Positions 52,926 to 62,295 are shown, counted from the first letter of the stretch. The stretch: DNA of 64,000 nt from Lentzea sp. NEAU-D7 (GCF_026242055.1 NZ_JAPJDL010000010.1:1-64000), one strand, 5' to 3'. The notes: a model not told the origin generated them from the sequence alone. Translations and numbers: made by a program.

Positions 52926-53219
52926 TTAGGTGTGGCGCCGCACGGCGGCGGCGATGTCCTCGGCCGCGCGGCGGCGGTCGCGTTCGCGGTCGAGTTCGTC
53001 TTCGACTTCGCCGAGGCGCTTTTCGACTTCGGCGAAGCGAGCGCGTAGGGCGGTGAGCTCGGCCGCGTGTGCGGCTTCGCGTGCTGCCAGGGCTTTGAGA
53101 TAGTCCGCGCGGTCTGACCGGTTGGTGGTCATGAGCCGGTGGTTGGCGTGCAGCAGGTAGCCCACGACGATCACGAGCGCTCCGGCCACACCGAGCTGGG
53201 GAAGCAGGGAGGGGTCCAT
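52926..53219 (-). CDS. Small phage membrane/coiled-coil protein
   Basis: A 97-aa protein with an N-terminal helix (about residues 8-25, LGVAGALVIVVGYLLHA) followed by a long charged coiled coil (EAAHAAELTALRARFAEVEK, then RLGEVEDELDRERDRR). Position beside the lysis genes and topology resemble spanin- or holin-associated proteins. Function is unproven. Confidence 0.68.
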   Translation of the reverse strand: MDPSLLPQLGVAGALVIVVGYLLHANHRLMTTNRSDRADYLKALAAREAAHAAELTALRARFAEVEKRLGEVEDELDRERDRRRAAEDIAAAVRRHT

Positions 53220-53473
53220 CTACCTCCCCTCAGGGCGCAAAGGGGCGATGCGATCGCGCTCGCCCTCTAGCGTGTGGTGACGGCCGCAGTTGTCCGTCAA
53301 GCTGAATATGCAGTCGCTCGGACGGCCTGACCAGCGGTAATTCAGCGGCGTGTGCCGCTCGTGGAACGTAAGATTCGAGGCCCCCGGCCGCATGGTCGAC
53401 GAACACCGCTTCGACCAGCGCGGGTCTTTAGCGGCCGGTCACCACCGGCATGTGATCGATATTGGAGAGTTCG

Positions 53474-54505
53474 TTGGCCCTCGATCCCGTCACAACTCAA
53501 CGCTTGGCCTTCGTGCGGTTCCTTTACGAACAGGGCATCGTCCAAGCTGATCAGCCGGAGCCGCTCTCGGCTACGGCGATCCTGTCGTTCCATGACGCCG
53601 TTGAGTCGTTCCTGCTGCTGGCCGCTGAGCACCTGAAGATCAATGTGCCGACCGGTATCAACTTCGCCCAGTACTGGGAGAAGCTCCAGCCTGGATTGCC
53701 AGGACAGGCACAACTGCCGAGCAAGAACCCGATGGACCGGATGAACAAGCTGCGGGTTGCGTTGAAGCACCACGGCACCATCCCGTCCGCCACGGCCGTC
53801 GTTCAGACTCGCGGCGACGTCACGACCTTCTTCGTCGATGCCACGTCTCTGGTGTTCGGGCTGGACTTCGCGCGCATCGACCTGATCGACATGGTTGCGC
53901 GACCAGAGACGGTCAAGGCTCTACGAGACGCCCAATCACATGCGGACATCGGTGACTACGTAGCGGGGCTCGCAGGCTTGTCCCTTGCCTTCCAAGAGAT
54001 GCTCGACCACTACTCTGGCCGCAATCGCCACGGCACCCGCGAAGCGTTCGGGTTCGGCCAAACTCTCCACGAGTTCAACCGCTACACCAGCCCTTCGGCG
54101 TTCGACTTGGGCCGGGAATCGCTCGGCGGCGTCGTCAAACATGTTGAGGCACTTACCAACATCACGGCCGCCATGCAGCGGGCGATGCGGATGATCGCTC
54201 TCGGAGTGGACTATCGCCGGTATGCCGAGTTCGAAGTTCTCGCGCCCAAAGTTCACCTTTACGGAGGCGGCAGCCAGCGTTACACCGTCACCAAGGCACA
54301 GGAGAACCTGACCCACGACGACTACCAGACCGGGAAGCGCTTCGTCATAGAGTCCGCGCTCCAGATGGCGAAAGCCGACACGGCCGTGGGCGCGCTGATG
54401 CGACACCTGGAGGTGAACCAGCCTGAGCCTGGTGTCGGGTGGACGCCTTCCGTTCGTACTTGGACTGGAGCAGCCACGCCACCGCCAGTTCAAAGTGGAC
54501 CTTGA
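53474..54505 (+). CDS. Opposite-strand prophage gene, HEPN-like candidate
   Basis: A 343-aa soluble protein of unknown family. It is the only plus-strand gene between the lysis and tail modules, the position of a moron. The helical N-terminal third contains FHDAVESFLLLAAEHLKI and then MNKLRVALKHHGTIPS. The R-x4-H spacing and placement resemble HEPN proteins, though Val instead of a polar residue follows the Arg. Codon use is less GC-biased than in the neighbouring tail genes. TTG 53474 has GGAG six bases upstream; TTG 53462 is an alternative. A toxin or anti-phage role is inference. Confidence 0.65.
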   Translation: MALDPVTTQRLAFVRFLYEQGIVQADQPEPLSATAILSFHDAVESFLLLAAEHLKINVPTGINFAQYWEKLQPGLPGQAQLPSKNPMDRMNKLRVALKHHGTIPSATAVVQTRGDVTTFFVDATSLVFGLDFARIDLIDMVARPETVKALRDAQSHADIGDYVAGLAGLSLAFQEMLDHYSGRNRHGTREAFGFGQTLHEFNRYTSPSAFDLGRESLGGVVKHVEALTNITAAMQRAMRMIALGVDYRRYAEFEVLAPKVHLYGGGSQRYTVTKAQENLTHDDYQTGKRFVIESALQMAKADTAVGALMRHLEVNQPEPGVGWTPSVRTWTGAATPPPVQSGP

Positions 54506-54535
54506 CGTAGTTCCGGGCCGGAGGCCGGTCCGGAA

Positions 54536-56710
54536 CTACGGGACACGAATGCCTTCGCGTGCAAGGACGTCGCGCGCGGCGGGGTCGACGGCGGGGTCTG
54601 GGTTCAGGCCGGGGTCGGTGGGGACGCCGGGGCTGGTGGTGGCGCGCAGGGTGAGGACCTGGCGGATGCGTCCGGTGCCGTCGCCGCTGGTGCGGATGCC
54701 GATCACCCACGCGTCGGTGTCCAGTGCCGCGCCGACCTCGTCCACCACGCGCACGAGGTCGCCCAGCGTGATCCGTGGATCGGGCAGGATCTCGATAGCT
54801 CCGAGCACGGGTAGTGGTTGTGCGGCAACGGAGAGCAGGTAGTTGGCGATGCGTCCGGCGGTGCCGAGGGTCTGAATCCACGGTGTGGGTGGGACTTGGT
54901 AGACCTGCGCGCCGTAGCGGGTGCGGCTGGTGGTGTCGTAGCGGCGAGTGGACAGCCTGGCCGGACTGCCGGACGCGAGACGCTGCGACCAGATCGACAG
55001 CGACGGCGTGCCACTGGTGGTGACCATGTAGCAGGTACTGGACGACCGGTTGCGGAAGGTCACGCGCAGGGTCGCGCCGTCGCGTTCGGTAGTGGACTCG
55101 ATCGAGCCATGCACACCGAGTTGACCGTTGAGCGTCGGGGAGAACCGGACACGGCTGGTGTTGGCCGGGGCCGTGGTGGCGTACACGATCGGTGGCGGGC
55201 TGTCGTACTCGGAGACGTCGTAGTCGTAGGAGACCGTCAGCGTCTGGAACGCGGCGATGGAGCGCACCGTGGTTTCGGTGAACCGCTCGGCCGGCGAGCC
55301 GGTGGAGTAGAGCTGATACGGCACGTCGATGGTGTTGCGGATCGAGTCGATCGCCTCCGACACCTGCATGGCGGCGATCTCCCGCGCCGAGGTCACCTTG
55401 AGGACGGTCTGGCCGGGCGTGGTGAAGCGGGTGTTGTTGCGGTAGCGGAACACCCCGTAGGGGTCGAACTCGGCCGTGGCCTGTTCGGCCTTGGCCACGC
55501 TGGTGATCACCTCCCACGCCGAGCCCTGCACGGGTGGGATCGCGCGCAGGTCGGAGGTGATCTGGTCGAGCACCGCGCCACGGGTCCAGGTCTGGGTGAA
55601 CTCCTGCCGTGTCATGGCGTTCTCGCGCAACGACACCTGCACGGCCTCGATCGGCAACGCCGAGATCAGCTCGATGTAGTTCAGCTGCGAGAAACCGAGT
55701 TCGGTGAACGCGCCCATGTCGGTCTCGCGGTAGGTGTTGAACGCCGAGCTGGTGATGAAGTAGCGGGCGGACGGGGTGCGGCCGTTCCAGGTCCAGTGCA
55801 CGCCGATGTGGTAGATGCTGTCGAACCGGATGCCCATTGCGGCATCGCCCTTGACGGTGCCACCGGTGCCGGTCGCGCCGATGTTCATCTGGTCTTCCTT
55901 GAAGTCGAACCAGAAGTAGATGTCGTTGATGTTGTTGTCCGCCTGGAACACAAGCTTCATTTCCACGCGGTTCCCGGACGCCTGCAGAGAGGTGCGGTCC
56001 ACCCAGAACTCGATGAACAGTCCGCGTCCGCCCGCGGTGGTGCGGGTGCGCGGGTCCCAGCGCACGGTGAACGGTTGCGAGCCGGGGACGGCGGCGATCT
56101 CCCACGGCGCGCGGTCTCGTCGGTAGGTCAGCGAGTTCGGGGTGTGGTCGCGGTAGAACCCGATGTCCGGCACGACTCCGCCGTGCATGGAGGCGTAGAG
56201 CGTGCAGTCCGCGCGCGGCGGTGGCGCGCTGTGGATGCCGCCCTCGCGCAACAGGTGGTCCACCACCCACGTGCCGGAGGCGATCGGGTTGCCGTTCGCC
56301 GAGAGGACGGCGGGCAGCCGTGCGGCGTCGCGGAGCTGCTCGGCGCCGTCGAGCGCGGACACGGCCACGGTGCCGGTGCCGCTGTCGGCCGCCCGGTCCC
56401 GGATCGAGCCGCGGAACGCGGGCAGGACCTCGCCCGCCAGGCCCCAGCCGTGGGTGACGGACTGGCCAGGCCGGGCGATGTCGCCTGAAATGTGCGGGGC
56501 ATAGGGGCTGTAGAGCTGGGCAGCGGTCTTGTCGTCCCTGCCGGTGAGGGCGAGGCGGAGTTCGGCGGCGGCGCTGCCGTTGACCGCGCGCATCGGCGCG
56601 GGAAGGTCGGAGTCGTAGGAGCGGTCGAGCGTCCACGACGTGACTTGGTCGGTGAGGTCGTGGCCGGCGAGCCGGGTCAGGCTGGTGTTGGTGCGCTCGG
56701 CGTCGAGCAG
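54536..56710 (-). CDS. Phage minor tail / tail-tip protein
   Basis: A large tail protein of up to 724 aa. The N-terminal block includes DQVTSWTLDRSYDSDLPAP and RAVNGSAAAELRLALTG, a pattern of actinophage minor tail proteins. The middle (about 220-360) reads like a lectin/concanavalin fold (GLFIEFWVDRTSLQASGNRV), and the C-terminal part is tail-hub-like. The first ATG is 56593, but the frame is open and tail-like for about 50 codons before it. The only in-frame start there is CTG at 56710, used here with caution. A +1 shift from the upstream gene or a sequence error are alternatives. Confidence 0.75.
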   Translation of the reverse strand: MLDAERTNTSLTRLAGHDLTDQVTSWTLDRSYDSDLPAPMRAVNGSAAAELRLALTGRDDKTAAQLYSPYAPHISGDIARPGQSVTHGWGLAGEVLPAFRGSIRDRAADSGTGTVAVSALDGAEQLRDAARLPAVLSANGNPIASGTWVVDHLLREGGIHSAPPPRADCTLYASMHGGVVPDIGFYRDHTPNSLTYRRDRAPWEIAAVPGSQPFTVRWDPRTRTTAGGRGLFIEFWVDRTSLQASGNRVEMKLVFQADNNINDIYFWFDFKEDQMNIGATGTGGTVKGDAAMGIRFDSIYHIGVHWTWNGRTPSARYFITSSAFNTYRETDMGAFTELGFSQLNYIELISALPIEAVQVSLRENAMTRQEFTQTWTRGAVLDQITSDLRAIPPVQGSAWEVITSVAKAEQATAEFDPYGVFRYRNNTRFTTPGQTVLKVTSAREIAAMQVSEAIDSIRNTIDVPYQLYSTGSPAERFTETTVRSIAAFQTLTVSYDYDVSEYDSPPPIVYATTAPANTSRVRFSPTLNGQLGVHGSIESTTERDGATLRVTFRNRSSSTCYMVTTSGTPSLSIWSQRLASGSPARLSTRRYDTTSRTRYGAQVYQVPPTPWIQTLGTAGRIANYLLSVAAQPLPVLGAIEILPDPRITLGDLVRVVDEVGAALDTDAWVIGIRTSGDGTGRIRQVLTLRATTSPGVPTDPGLNPDPAVDPAARDVLAREGIRVP

Positions 56711-56729
56711 GGCAGAGGTGAGCTTTCCG

Positions 56730-57518
56730 CTAGCGGGGAGTACGGCGCACCTCCACCAGGGACAGGGTGAGGTCGTGGTGCGGCGGCCGGGCTTTGTCGC
56801 TGTAGCCGGTGACGGACATCGGCGGGCAGCCGTCGCCGAGCGCGCCGAGTTCGCCGGGGGCGAGCGGCTCGCCCATGCGCATGATGACGGGGCCGAGCGG
56901 CTTGGTTCCGCTCCAGGCGCGCAGGATCACCCGCAGCGCGACGAACGCGGCACCAGCAGGGGGCACGACGGACAAGGTCGGCGCGGGTCCGTGCGAGCTG
57001 ACGAACCCCTCGGTTGCCGTATAGAACGTCATTTGGCACTGCGCGTCGGGCAGGCTCGCTGCCATGTGGACGGGAAGACCAGCGGTGACGGGGTAGCCGA
57101 TCCAGTGCGAGTGGTCGTAAACCAGCTGGTCGTTGTCGCGGGGATCGGTGAGCGTCAGGACGTGGTCGGCGCGTTCGATGAGCGTGCCCCACCCGCTGTT
57201 GCCGATAGCGGAGCGTGGGCCGTAGCCCTGCGACTGGCCGCCCTCCAGGAGGTTGCGTGAGGCGGGGTCGATCACCACGAGCGGCCCAGGTCCGTACACG
57301 TTGCGCGCCAACGCTTCCAGCCACTGCGATTCACTGTCGGCAAGGGCCGACCAGGACAGCGACAGCCGCCGGGGCGGCGTGGCCAGGCGGGTCGTGGTGA
57401 CCCCGCCCGACAGCGCCGCGAACTCCTCCACTCCGATCTGAACGGAGCGGTCGAACTCGGTTGCCGCCTGGCGGACTTCACGCATGAGTCCGGGCGGCCC
57501 GATCCACAGCGAACCCAC
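56730..57518 (-). CDS. Distal tail-like protein
   Basis: A 262-aa protein following the tape measure gene. It starts at GTG 57518 (VGSLWIGPPGLMREVRQAA), preceded by GGAGGTGATC, the full anti-SD complement. The C-terminal half is a jelly-roll-like domain, with EPLAPGELGALGDGCPPMSV near the end. Order (tape measure, this gene, minor tail) matches distal tail proteins of siphophages. The extended frame above 57518 is shadow. Confidence 0.75.
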   Translation of the reverse strand: MGSLWIGPPGLMREVRQAATEFDRSVQIGVEEFAALSGGVTTTRLATPPRRLSLSWSALADSESQWLEALARNVYGPGPLVVIDPASRNLLEGGQSQGYGPRSAIGNSGWGTLIERADHVLTLTDPRDNDQLVYDHSHWIGYPVTAGLPVHMAASLPDAQCQMTFYTATEGFVSSHGPAPTLSVVPPAGAAFVALRVILRAWSGTKPLGPVIMRMGEPLAPGELGALGDGCPPMSVTGYSDKARPPHHDLTLSLVEVRRTPR

Positions 57519-57522
57519 CAGA

Positions 57523-60438
57523 TCACCTCCGCGACAACGCGTGCTGACCTTCGGCCGTGGCGCGGGCGATCTCGGTTGCGCCGACCTGGACCACGAGCGG
57601 CCGTGCGGCCAGGCGCTCGATCGCGTCGACCAGCGCGGCGAGGTCCGAGTCTGGTCCGCGGTCGCGGCCGGCCGTGACAGCCGCCGTGCCCGCGAGTCGT
57701 TGCGCGGCAACGGGGCCGGTCTCGACGGAGAGCGTGGCGGCGGGGATGCGGTTGGTCAGGTCGGTGAGGTAGCGGCGCACGGCCGGTTCCTCGGCCTCGA
57801 ACCCGTCCACGAGCGAGCGCATGATGAGCACACCGTTGGCGCGCAACAGCTTCGCGTCCCGCTCGGGCGGTCCCTTCCACGAGGGCAGCAGGTTGGTCAG
57901 CTCGGCCAGCTTCGAACGGACGTAGCCGATCATGGACTCGATGCCGCGCAGGAAGCCGCGAATCAGGTTCTTGCCCGCTTCGAGCAGCAGGGAGCCGACG
58001 TTGCCGAAGCTGGCCAGGATCTGACCGGGCAGGCCGCCGAAGAAGCCCAGCAGCGACCGCACGCCCAGCTCCGCGCCGGAGGTCAGCAGCCGCCAGGCGG
58101 CCGACGCGATGTCCTGCACGCCGCGCCACGCGCGGGACCAGTCACCGGAGACCAGCGCAAGCCCGGTGGTGATCACGCCCTTGATCAGCGCCAATGCGCT
58201 GGAGATGATCTCCAGCGCGTTCTGGAAAACCGGTTTCACGCCGTCGTTGATGAACAGCTTCAGGACGGGGATCACGTACTCGGTGAAGACGGCGGCGAGT
58301 TTGAGCAGGCCACCGTTCCACAAGGTCATGATCCCGAGCGCCTGCACGATCACGGGCACGAGCTCGGCGAGCAGCGGAAGCAGCTCGGGCAGCAGCTCGG
58401 ACACGATCCGCAGCAGCAGCGGCGTCATCGGCAGCAGGCCCTCGCTCCAGAACTGCACCCACGCCGCGACCAGCGGCGGAATCAGCGGAACGAGGTTGCG
58501 CAGCGCGTCGGCCAGGATCTTGCCCAACAGGGTGCCGGTCTCGATCAACGACGGCGTGGCGGCCGACAGGTCCAGCGCGGTCACGAGCTGCCGGATCGAC
58601 TCGACCAAAACCGGGAGAACCGGCCGGGCTTGCTCCCAGGCTGCCAGCAGGACGTCCGACCAGATCTCGGCCAGGATCGTGACCAGCGGTAGCGCGGCCT
58701 CGATGGCCTGAACGAGCGCGCCACCTAGCTCGGTCGCGATCGGGGTCAGGGCCTTGAGCAGTGCCGACGCGGCGGGCACGGCCGCCTGAAGCGCCGAGAC
58801 GAGCAGGCGGCCGATGGCGGCGACCAGCGGTTTCGCCGCGCGCGCCAGTTTGAGCAGGTCGGGTGTCAGTTCGCGGATGCCGTCGGCCAACGCGCCGCCG
58901 ACGAGCTCTTGCACGAGCTCGCCGACGACGGGCGCGAGCTCGGCGGCGATCGCCGAGACGGCGCCCAATGCCGGCACGAGCACCGAGGCGAGCGCCTGAG
59001 CAGCGATCCCCGCCAGCGGTGCGAGCACGGCCAGGATCTCGGCGGCCGGTTTCGCTCCAGCGGCCAGCGTCGTGAAGGCCTGCCCGAGCGATGAACCGAG
59101 CTGCCCGACAGCGGGGATCGTGTCGGCGGCGAACGCGCGGCCTACGGCCTCCAGCAGCGTGAGCAAACCGGAGGCTGCGGCGTTGAGACCGCCAAAGAAC
59201 TGTTGCAACGCAACGGTTCCCTCCGCCGAGCGGAGGAATGCCAGCATGGAACCGGTCAGCGCTGACAGCGTGCCGAACAGGCTTGCGCCGTGGGTGTTCG
59301 CGGCGGACAGGACCGTGAACACGATCCGGCCCAGGTTCGCCACGGTGGTCAGGAAGTCGCCGACCGCCGACAGTCCGGCGCTCATCCACTCGCGCAGCTG
59401 CCCGGTTTCACGGGCACGGCTGACGAACTCGGCCAGACTCGTTGCGCCATCAGCGAATCCGGACGCAAAGCCGGGCAGGAACTCCGAGCCGACCGCCGCC
59501 AGATCCCGGATGATCTGGAGCAGCGGCGCGGCACTGCCGGACAGTGCGCGGACGGATTGGCCGGTCTGGTCGAGGATCAGCCGGACGTCGTCGACGGTGC
59601 GGCCGTCGCGGGCGAACGCGGCGGCGTTGCGGGCGGCGAGGTTGAAGCCTCCGGCGACCTCGGCCAGGCCGCCGCGCAGCACCGGCAGGTAGGTCCCGCC
59701 GAGCTGGTCGACTTCCTTGCCGAGGCCGTCGAACAATCGGCTTTGGACGTCGAGCTGCAGGCCGTCGAGTTGCGGCCGCAACGCCCGCACCGCGTCGGTG
59801 GTCTCCCGCATCGCGGGCGGGAAGTCCTTGACCGCCTTGGCGTAGTCCGCTGCGCTCTCGGCCTTGAGCGCGTCGGAGAGGCCTTCCACGCCGAGCTTGA
59901 GCGTGTTGACCGCGACGGCCGCGGCGATGCCCACGGCCGGGAGCACCAGCAGCGAACCCGAGGCCGTGGCCGCCGCCGCGCCGAGACCGCCGGTCAGGCT
60001 GATGGCCTGCGCCAGGGCACCGGCATAGGCCCCGTACTTCAGTGCGGCGGCGCCGACGGCGGCGGTGTTGCGGGTGATCTCGGTCGTGGTGCCGGTGATC
60101 GCGCGGTCGAGCTGGCCGAGCCCCGCCAGTGTGGTGGTGAACGACTTGTCCAGCACGGCCCGGAACGTGATCGCCTTGCGGTTCTGGCGTTCCCGTAGCG
60201 CGTTGGCTTCCCGCTCGGCCGGGAGGGTGTCGAGCTGGGCGAGCAGTCGCATGGCGGTCTGGTCGCCCTGGGCGGCGAGCTGCTGGAGCTGCGCGCGGGC
60301 CAGCGCGGTTTGGATCTGCGCGCCGAGGCTGATGTGCGGGTTGCCGCGCTCTTCCTCGTTGATGGCCCGCTTCACAGCGGAGCCGAGGCCCACGAGGCTG
60401 GGCAGGACCTTGAGGTAGGCGTGTCCGACGAAGGTCAG
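57523..60438 (-). CDS. Tail tape measure protein
   Basis: About 970 aa, the longest gene of the prophage, setting tail length. It is Ala/Leu-rich with long helices and hydrophobic segments (AAVAVNTLKLGVEGLSDALK, LLTLLEAVGRAFAAD) and the typical late GFLRGIESMIGYVRSKL segment. The annotated-type start is GTG 60393. However, the 15 codons above it read TFVGHAYLKVLPSL, the usual N-terminal strand of tape measure proteins, and the only in-frame start there is CTG 60438, eight bases behind the GT stop codon. I use CTG for that reason. Tail length would be about 140 nm by the usual ratio. Confidence 0.9.
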   Translation of the reverse strand: MTFVGHAYLKVLPSLVGLGSAVKRAINEEERGNPHISLGAQIQTALARAQLQQLAAQGDQTAMRLLAQLDTLPAEREANALRERQNRKAITFRAVLDKSFTTTLAGLGQLDRAITGTTTEITRNTAAVGAAALKYGAYAGALAQAISLTGGLGAAAATASGSLLVLPAVGIAAAVAVNTLKLGVEGLSDALKAESAADYAKAVKDFPPAMRETTDAVRALRPQLDGLQLDVQSRLFDGLGKEVDQLGGTYLPVLRGGLAEVAGGFNLAARNAAAFARDGRTVDDVRLILDQTGQSVRALSGSAAPLLQIIRDLAAVGSEFLPGFASGFADGATSLAEFVSRARETGQLREWMSAGLSAVGDFLTTVANLGRIVFTVLSAANTHGASLFGTLSALTGSMLAFLRSAEGTVALQQFFGGLNAAASGLLTLLEAVGRAFAADTIPAVGQLGSSLGQAFTTLAAGAKPAAEILAVLAPLAGIAAQALASVLVPALGAVSAIAAELAPVVGELVQELVGGALADGIRELTPDLLKLARAAKPLVAAIGRLLVSALQAAVPAASALLKALTPIATELGGALVQAIEAALPLVTILAEIWSDVLLAAWEQARPVLPVLVESIRQLVTALDLSAATPSLIETGTLLGKILADALRNLVPLIPPLVAAWVQFWSEGLLPMTPLLLRIVSELLPELLPLLAELVPVIVQALGIMTLWNGGLLKLAAVFTEYVIPVLKLFINDGVKPVFQNALEIISSALALIKGVITTGLALVSGDWSRAWRGVQDIASAAWRLLTSGAELGVRSLLGFFGGLPGQILASFGNVGSLLLEAGKNLIRGFLRGIESMIGYVRSKLAELTNLLPSWKGPPERDAKLLRANGVLIMRSLVDGFEAEEPAVRRYLTDLTNRIPAATLSVETGPVAAQRLAGTAAVTAGRDRGPDSDLAALVDAIERLAARPLVVQVGATEIARATAEGQHALSRR

Positions 60439-60444
60439 GGGCGA

Positions 60445-61127
60445 TCACCCGCCACGCATCCACAGCGCGATCTCGCGCAGGGACTTCGTCTCGGACTCGG
60501 CGGTCTCACCTCCTCCCGTGGCCGGGGCGGAGGTGTCGGGCGGGTCGAACGGGCCAGTCACGTCGGCGTCGGTGACCTTGTGCCCGAGCGCGGTGGCGAC
60601 CGTGGCCCACAGCAGCGTGACCCGGCGTTCCAGCGTGGCCAGCGCGAGATCCGCGCGCGTCCAGCCGGCGTCGGCCCCTGCTGTTCGCCACACGGCCGCG
60701 TCCTCGGGGAGGTTGGCGACGAGCGCGCACACGCGGCGGTAGGACAGGCGGCCTCGGTAGAGGTCGAGCAGGTCGACCCCGTACTGGAGGAGGTCGGTTT
60801 CGAGGGCTTCGGCGGTGGTGTCGTCGGCCAGCAGGCGGCCGACGACTAGCGGTTTCCCTTCCCCAGCTCCCGCATGATCGCCTTGGAGAAGTCGTCCGCG
60901 TCGCCGGTGGTCTTGGCCAGCTCACGGAAAGTCGCGTACTGGTCCTCACCGAGGATGAGCCGCAGGGCGGTGAGGGTCTGGCCCTGTTCCTCGGCCTCGA
61001 TCGCGTCGAGCGGGTAGTCCTGCGGGGCGGGCAGTCCGAACCGCTTGCCCCGCCACATCACGGCCGAACCCGGCTTCCCGGTGGGGTGGGTGGTGCCGGT
61101 CGCCTCACGGCGCTGGCGCTGACTCAC
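60445..61127 (-). CDS. Tail assembly chaperone GT, -1 frameshift product
   Basis: Predicted 227-aa fusion: 92 codons of the G frame to the slippery site at 60852-60858, then 135 residues in the -1 frame (60852-60445) starting KPLVVGRLLADDTTAEALET. The T part has no start codon of its own at the right place; GTG 60732 lies in its middle. Its sequence (YRGRLSYRRVCALVANLPED) is typical of the T domain. G and GT coat the tape measure and recruit major tail protein, and are not part of the virion. Confidence 0.85.
60846..61127 (-). CDS. Tail assembly chaperone G
   Basis: A 93-aa protein (0-frame product), with a central helical part (EEQGQTLTALRLILGEDQYA, then FSKAIMRELGKGNR). GTG 61127 follows AGGAGA. 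It lies between the major tail protein and tape measure genes, the conserved chaperone position. A fraction of ribosomes shift at GGGAAAC near the stop to make GT. Confidence 0.85.
   Translation of the reverse strand: MSQRQRREATGTTHPTGKPGSAVMWRGKRFGLPAPQDYPLDAIEAEEQGQTLTALRLILGEDQYATFRELAKTTGDADDFSKAIMRELGKGNR
60852..60858 (-). promoter_or_regulatory. Programmed -1 frameshift slippery site GGGAAAC
   Basis: On the minus strand the 0-frame reads GGG-AAG-GGA-AAC-CGC-TAG. The heptamer G-GGA-AAC is a canonical X-XXY-YYZ site three bases before the stop. The -1 frame continues open as the T domain. Confidence 0.88.
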
Positions 61128-61148
61128 AGTCGTTGTCTCCTAGGGGTT

Positions 61149-61775
61149 TCAGTCGGACTTGCCGGATGCGACGAGGGAGCCGCCGCCGGGCGTGGCCAGC
61201 AGGACGGCGGGGTCATCGGTGAGCCAGACAGCGAGAGTCGTGCCGGAAGCCGGGGACAGCGCCGCGAAGGTGAGGCCCCAACGGGCCTCTTGGGTGCGGG
61301 TCCACTGGGCGTCTGCGGTCTCGGAGACCTCGACGCGGGGGACGTAGAGCCGGTGGTGGTAGATCTCGGTGGCGCTGATCTGGTCTGTCCAGTCCACGCA
61401 CAACGCGCGCTCATCGCCCTTGGGGACGGCGCTGATCTCGGCCCTGTACTTCTTCGAGCCGGTGGCCGTCTCGGTGAAGACCATGCCGCCGAAGTAGACG
61501 CTGAGCACCGCGCCCTTGGACTCCTGGAACACCGACGCGACGGTGAGTTCCTGCGAGGTGTAGATGTAGCGGGCCGGGGTGATCTGCTGCCAATGCGTAG
61601 TGCCGGACTTCTCCACCGCGCGCTTGATCGTCACCCCGTCCTCGGTCGAGAGACCAAGGCCGGTCCAGGCGGCCGGGAGCGCGGTGGTCGAGTCGGGCGG
61701 TTCGGGTGTGCCCGGTGGGGCGAGGGACAGTTCCCCGGTGCCGGGGACACGGACGAGTGTGGGGCGAAGAGCCAA
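61149..61775 (-). CDS. Major tail protein
   Basis: A 208-aa tail-tube protein, with mostly beta sequence (RYIYTSQELTVASVFQESKG, VYFGGMVFTET, WGLTFAALSPASG) and a position directly before G/GT. TTG 61775 (LALRPTLVRVPGTG) has GGAGG eight bases upstream; the frame to 61859 is Arg/Pro-rich and unlikely. These proteins stack as hexamer rings forming the tube. Confidence 0.85.
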   Translation of the reverse strand: MALRPTLVRVPGTGELSLAPPGTPEPPDSTTALPAAWTGLGLSTEDGVTIKRAVEKSGTTHWQQITPARYIYTSQELTVASVFQESKGAVLSVYFGGMVFTETATGSKKYRAEISAVPKGDERALCVDWTDQISATEIYHHRLYVPRVEVSETADAQWTRTQEARWGLTFAALSPASGTTLAVWLTDDPAVLLATPGGGSLVASGKSD

Positions 61776-61863
61776 GCGGGTTGCCTCCGGAATCGGGAGG
61801 GAGGCCCCGCGAGGTGAAGCGCCTCGAGTACGGGGGCGGGAGCCTCCGTAGCGGAACAAGGGG

Positions 61864-62295
61864 TCAGGGTCGGGCAGGGGTGCGGACGCGGACGGCTACC
61901 GTGGCGGTTGCCAGGGGCTTGCGGGTGTGCGGGTCGGGGGCGGCGATCGGCCCCACGATGGGCTCCGCGTCGAGCAGACCGCGCGTGCCGCGCAGACTGC
62001 ACAGCAGTGCGAGCGCCAGGCTGGCCGCGGCCTTGGCGTCGTGCTCGGTGCGGTGCCAGCACGTCAGCCGCAGCACCACGCGTTGCATGGCGGGCCACCG
62101 CCAGGTGTGGCCTTCCTCGGTCAGGCGCAGCCACGGCAGCGACGGCGGGCCGCCGTGCTGGCCGTGGCCGGTCTCGGTGCCTACCTTGATCCCGGACAGC
62201 ACGGGTTCGGGGCGGGCGGCCAGCAGCGGACGCAGCAGCCCGAGCACGAGTTCCACCACGTCGACCGGGACGGGGATCGGGGCAGGGCCGGTCAT
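61864..62295 (-). CDS. Tail terminator / tail completion protein
   Basis: A 143-aa small alpha/beta protein. DVVELVLGLLRPLLAARP leads, then a beta-rich core with LRLTCWHRTEHDAKAAASLA, typical of phage tail terminators (gpU-like, minor capsid 11-like). It sits between the gp10-like gene (4-bp overlap) and major tail protein. It caps the tail tube and joins the head. Confidence 0.75.
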   Translation of the reverse strand: MTGPAPIPVPVDVVELVLGLLRPLLAARPEPVLSGIKVGTETGHGQHGGPPSLPWLRLTEEGHTWRWPAMQRVVLRLTCWHRTEHDAKAAASLALALLCSLRGTRGLLDAEPIVGPIAAPDPHTRKPLATATVAVRVRTPARP

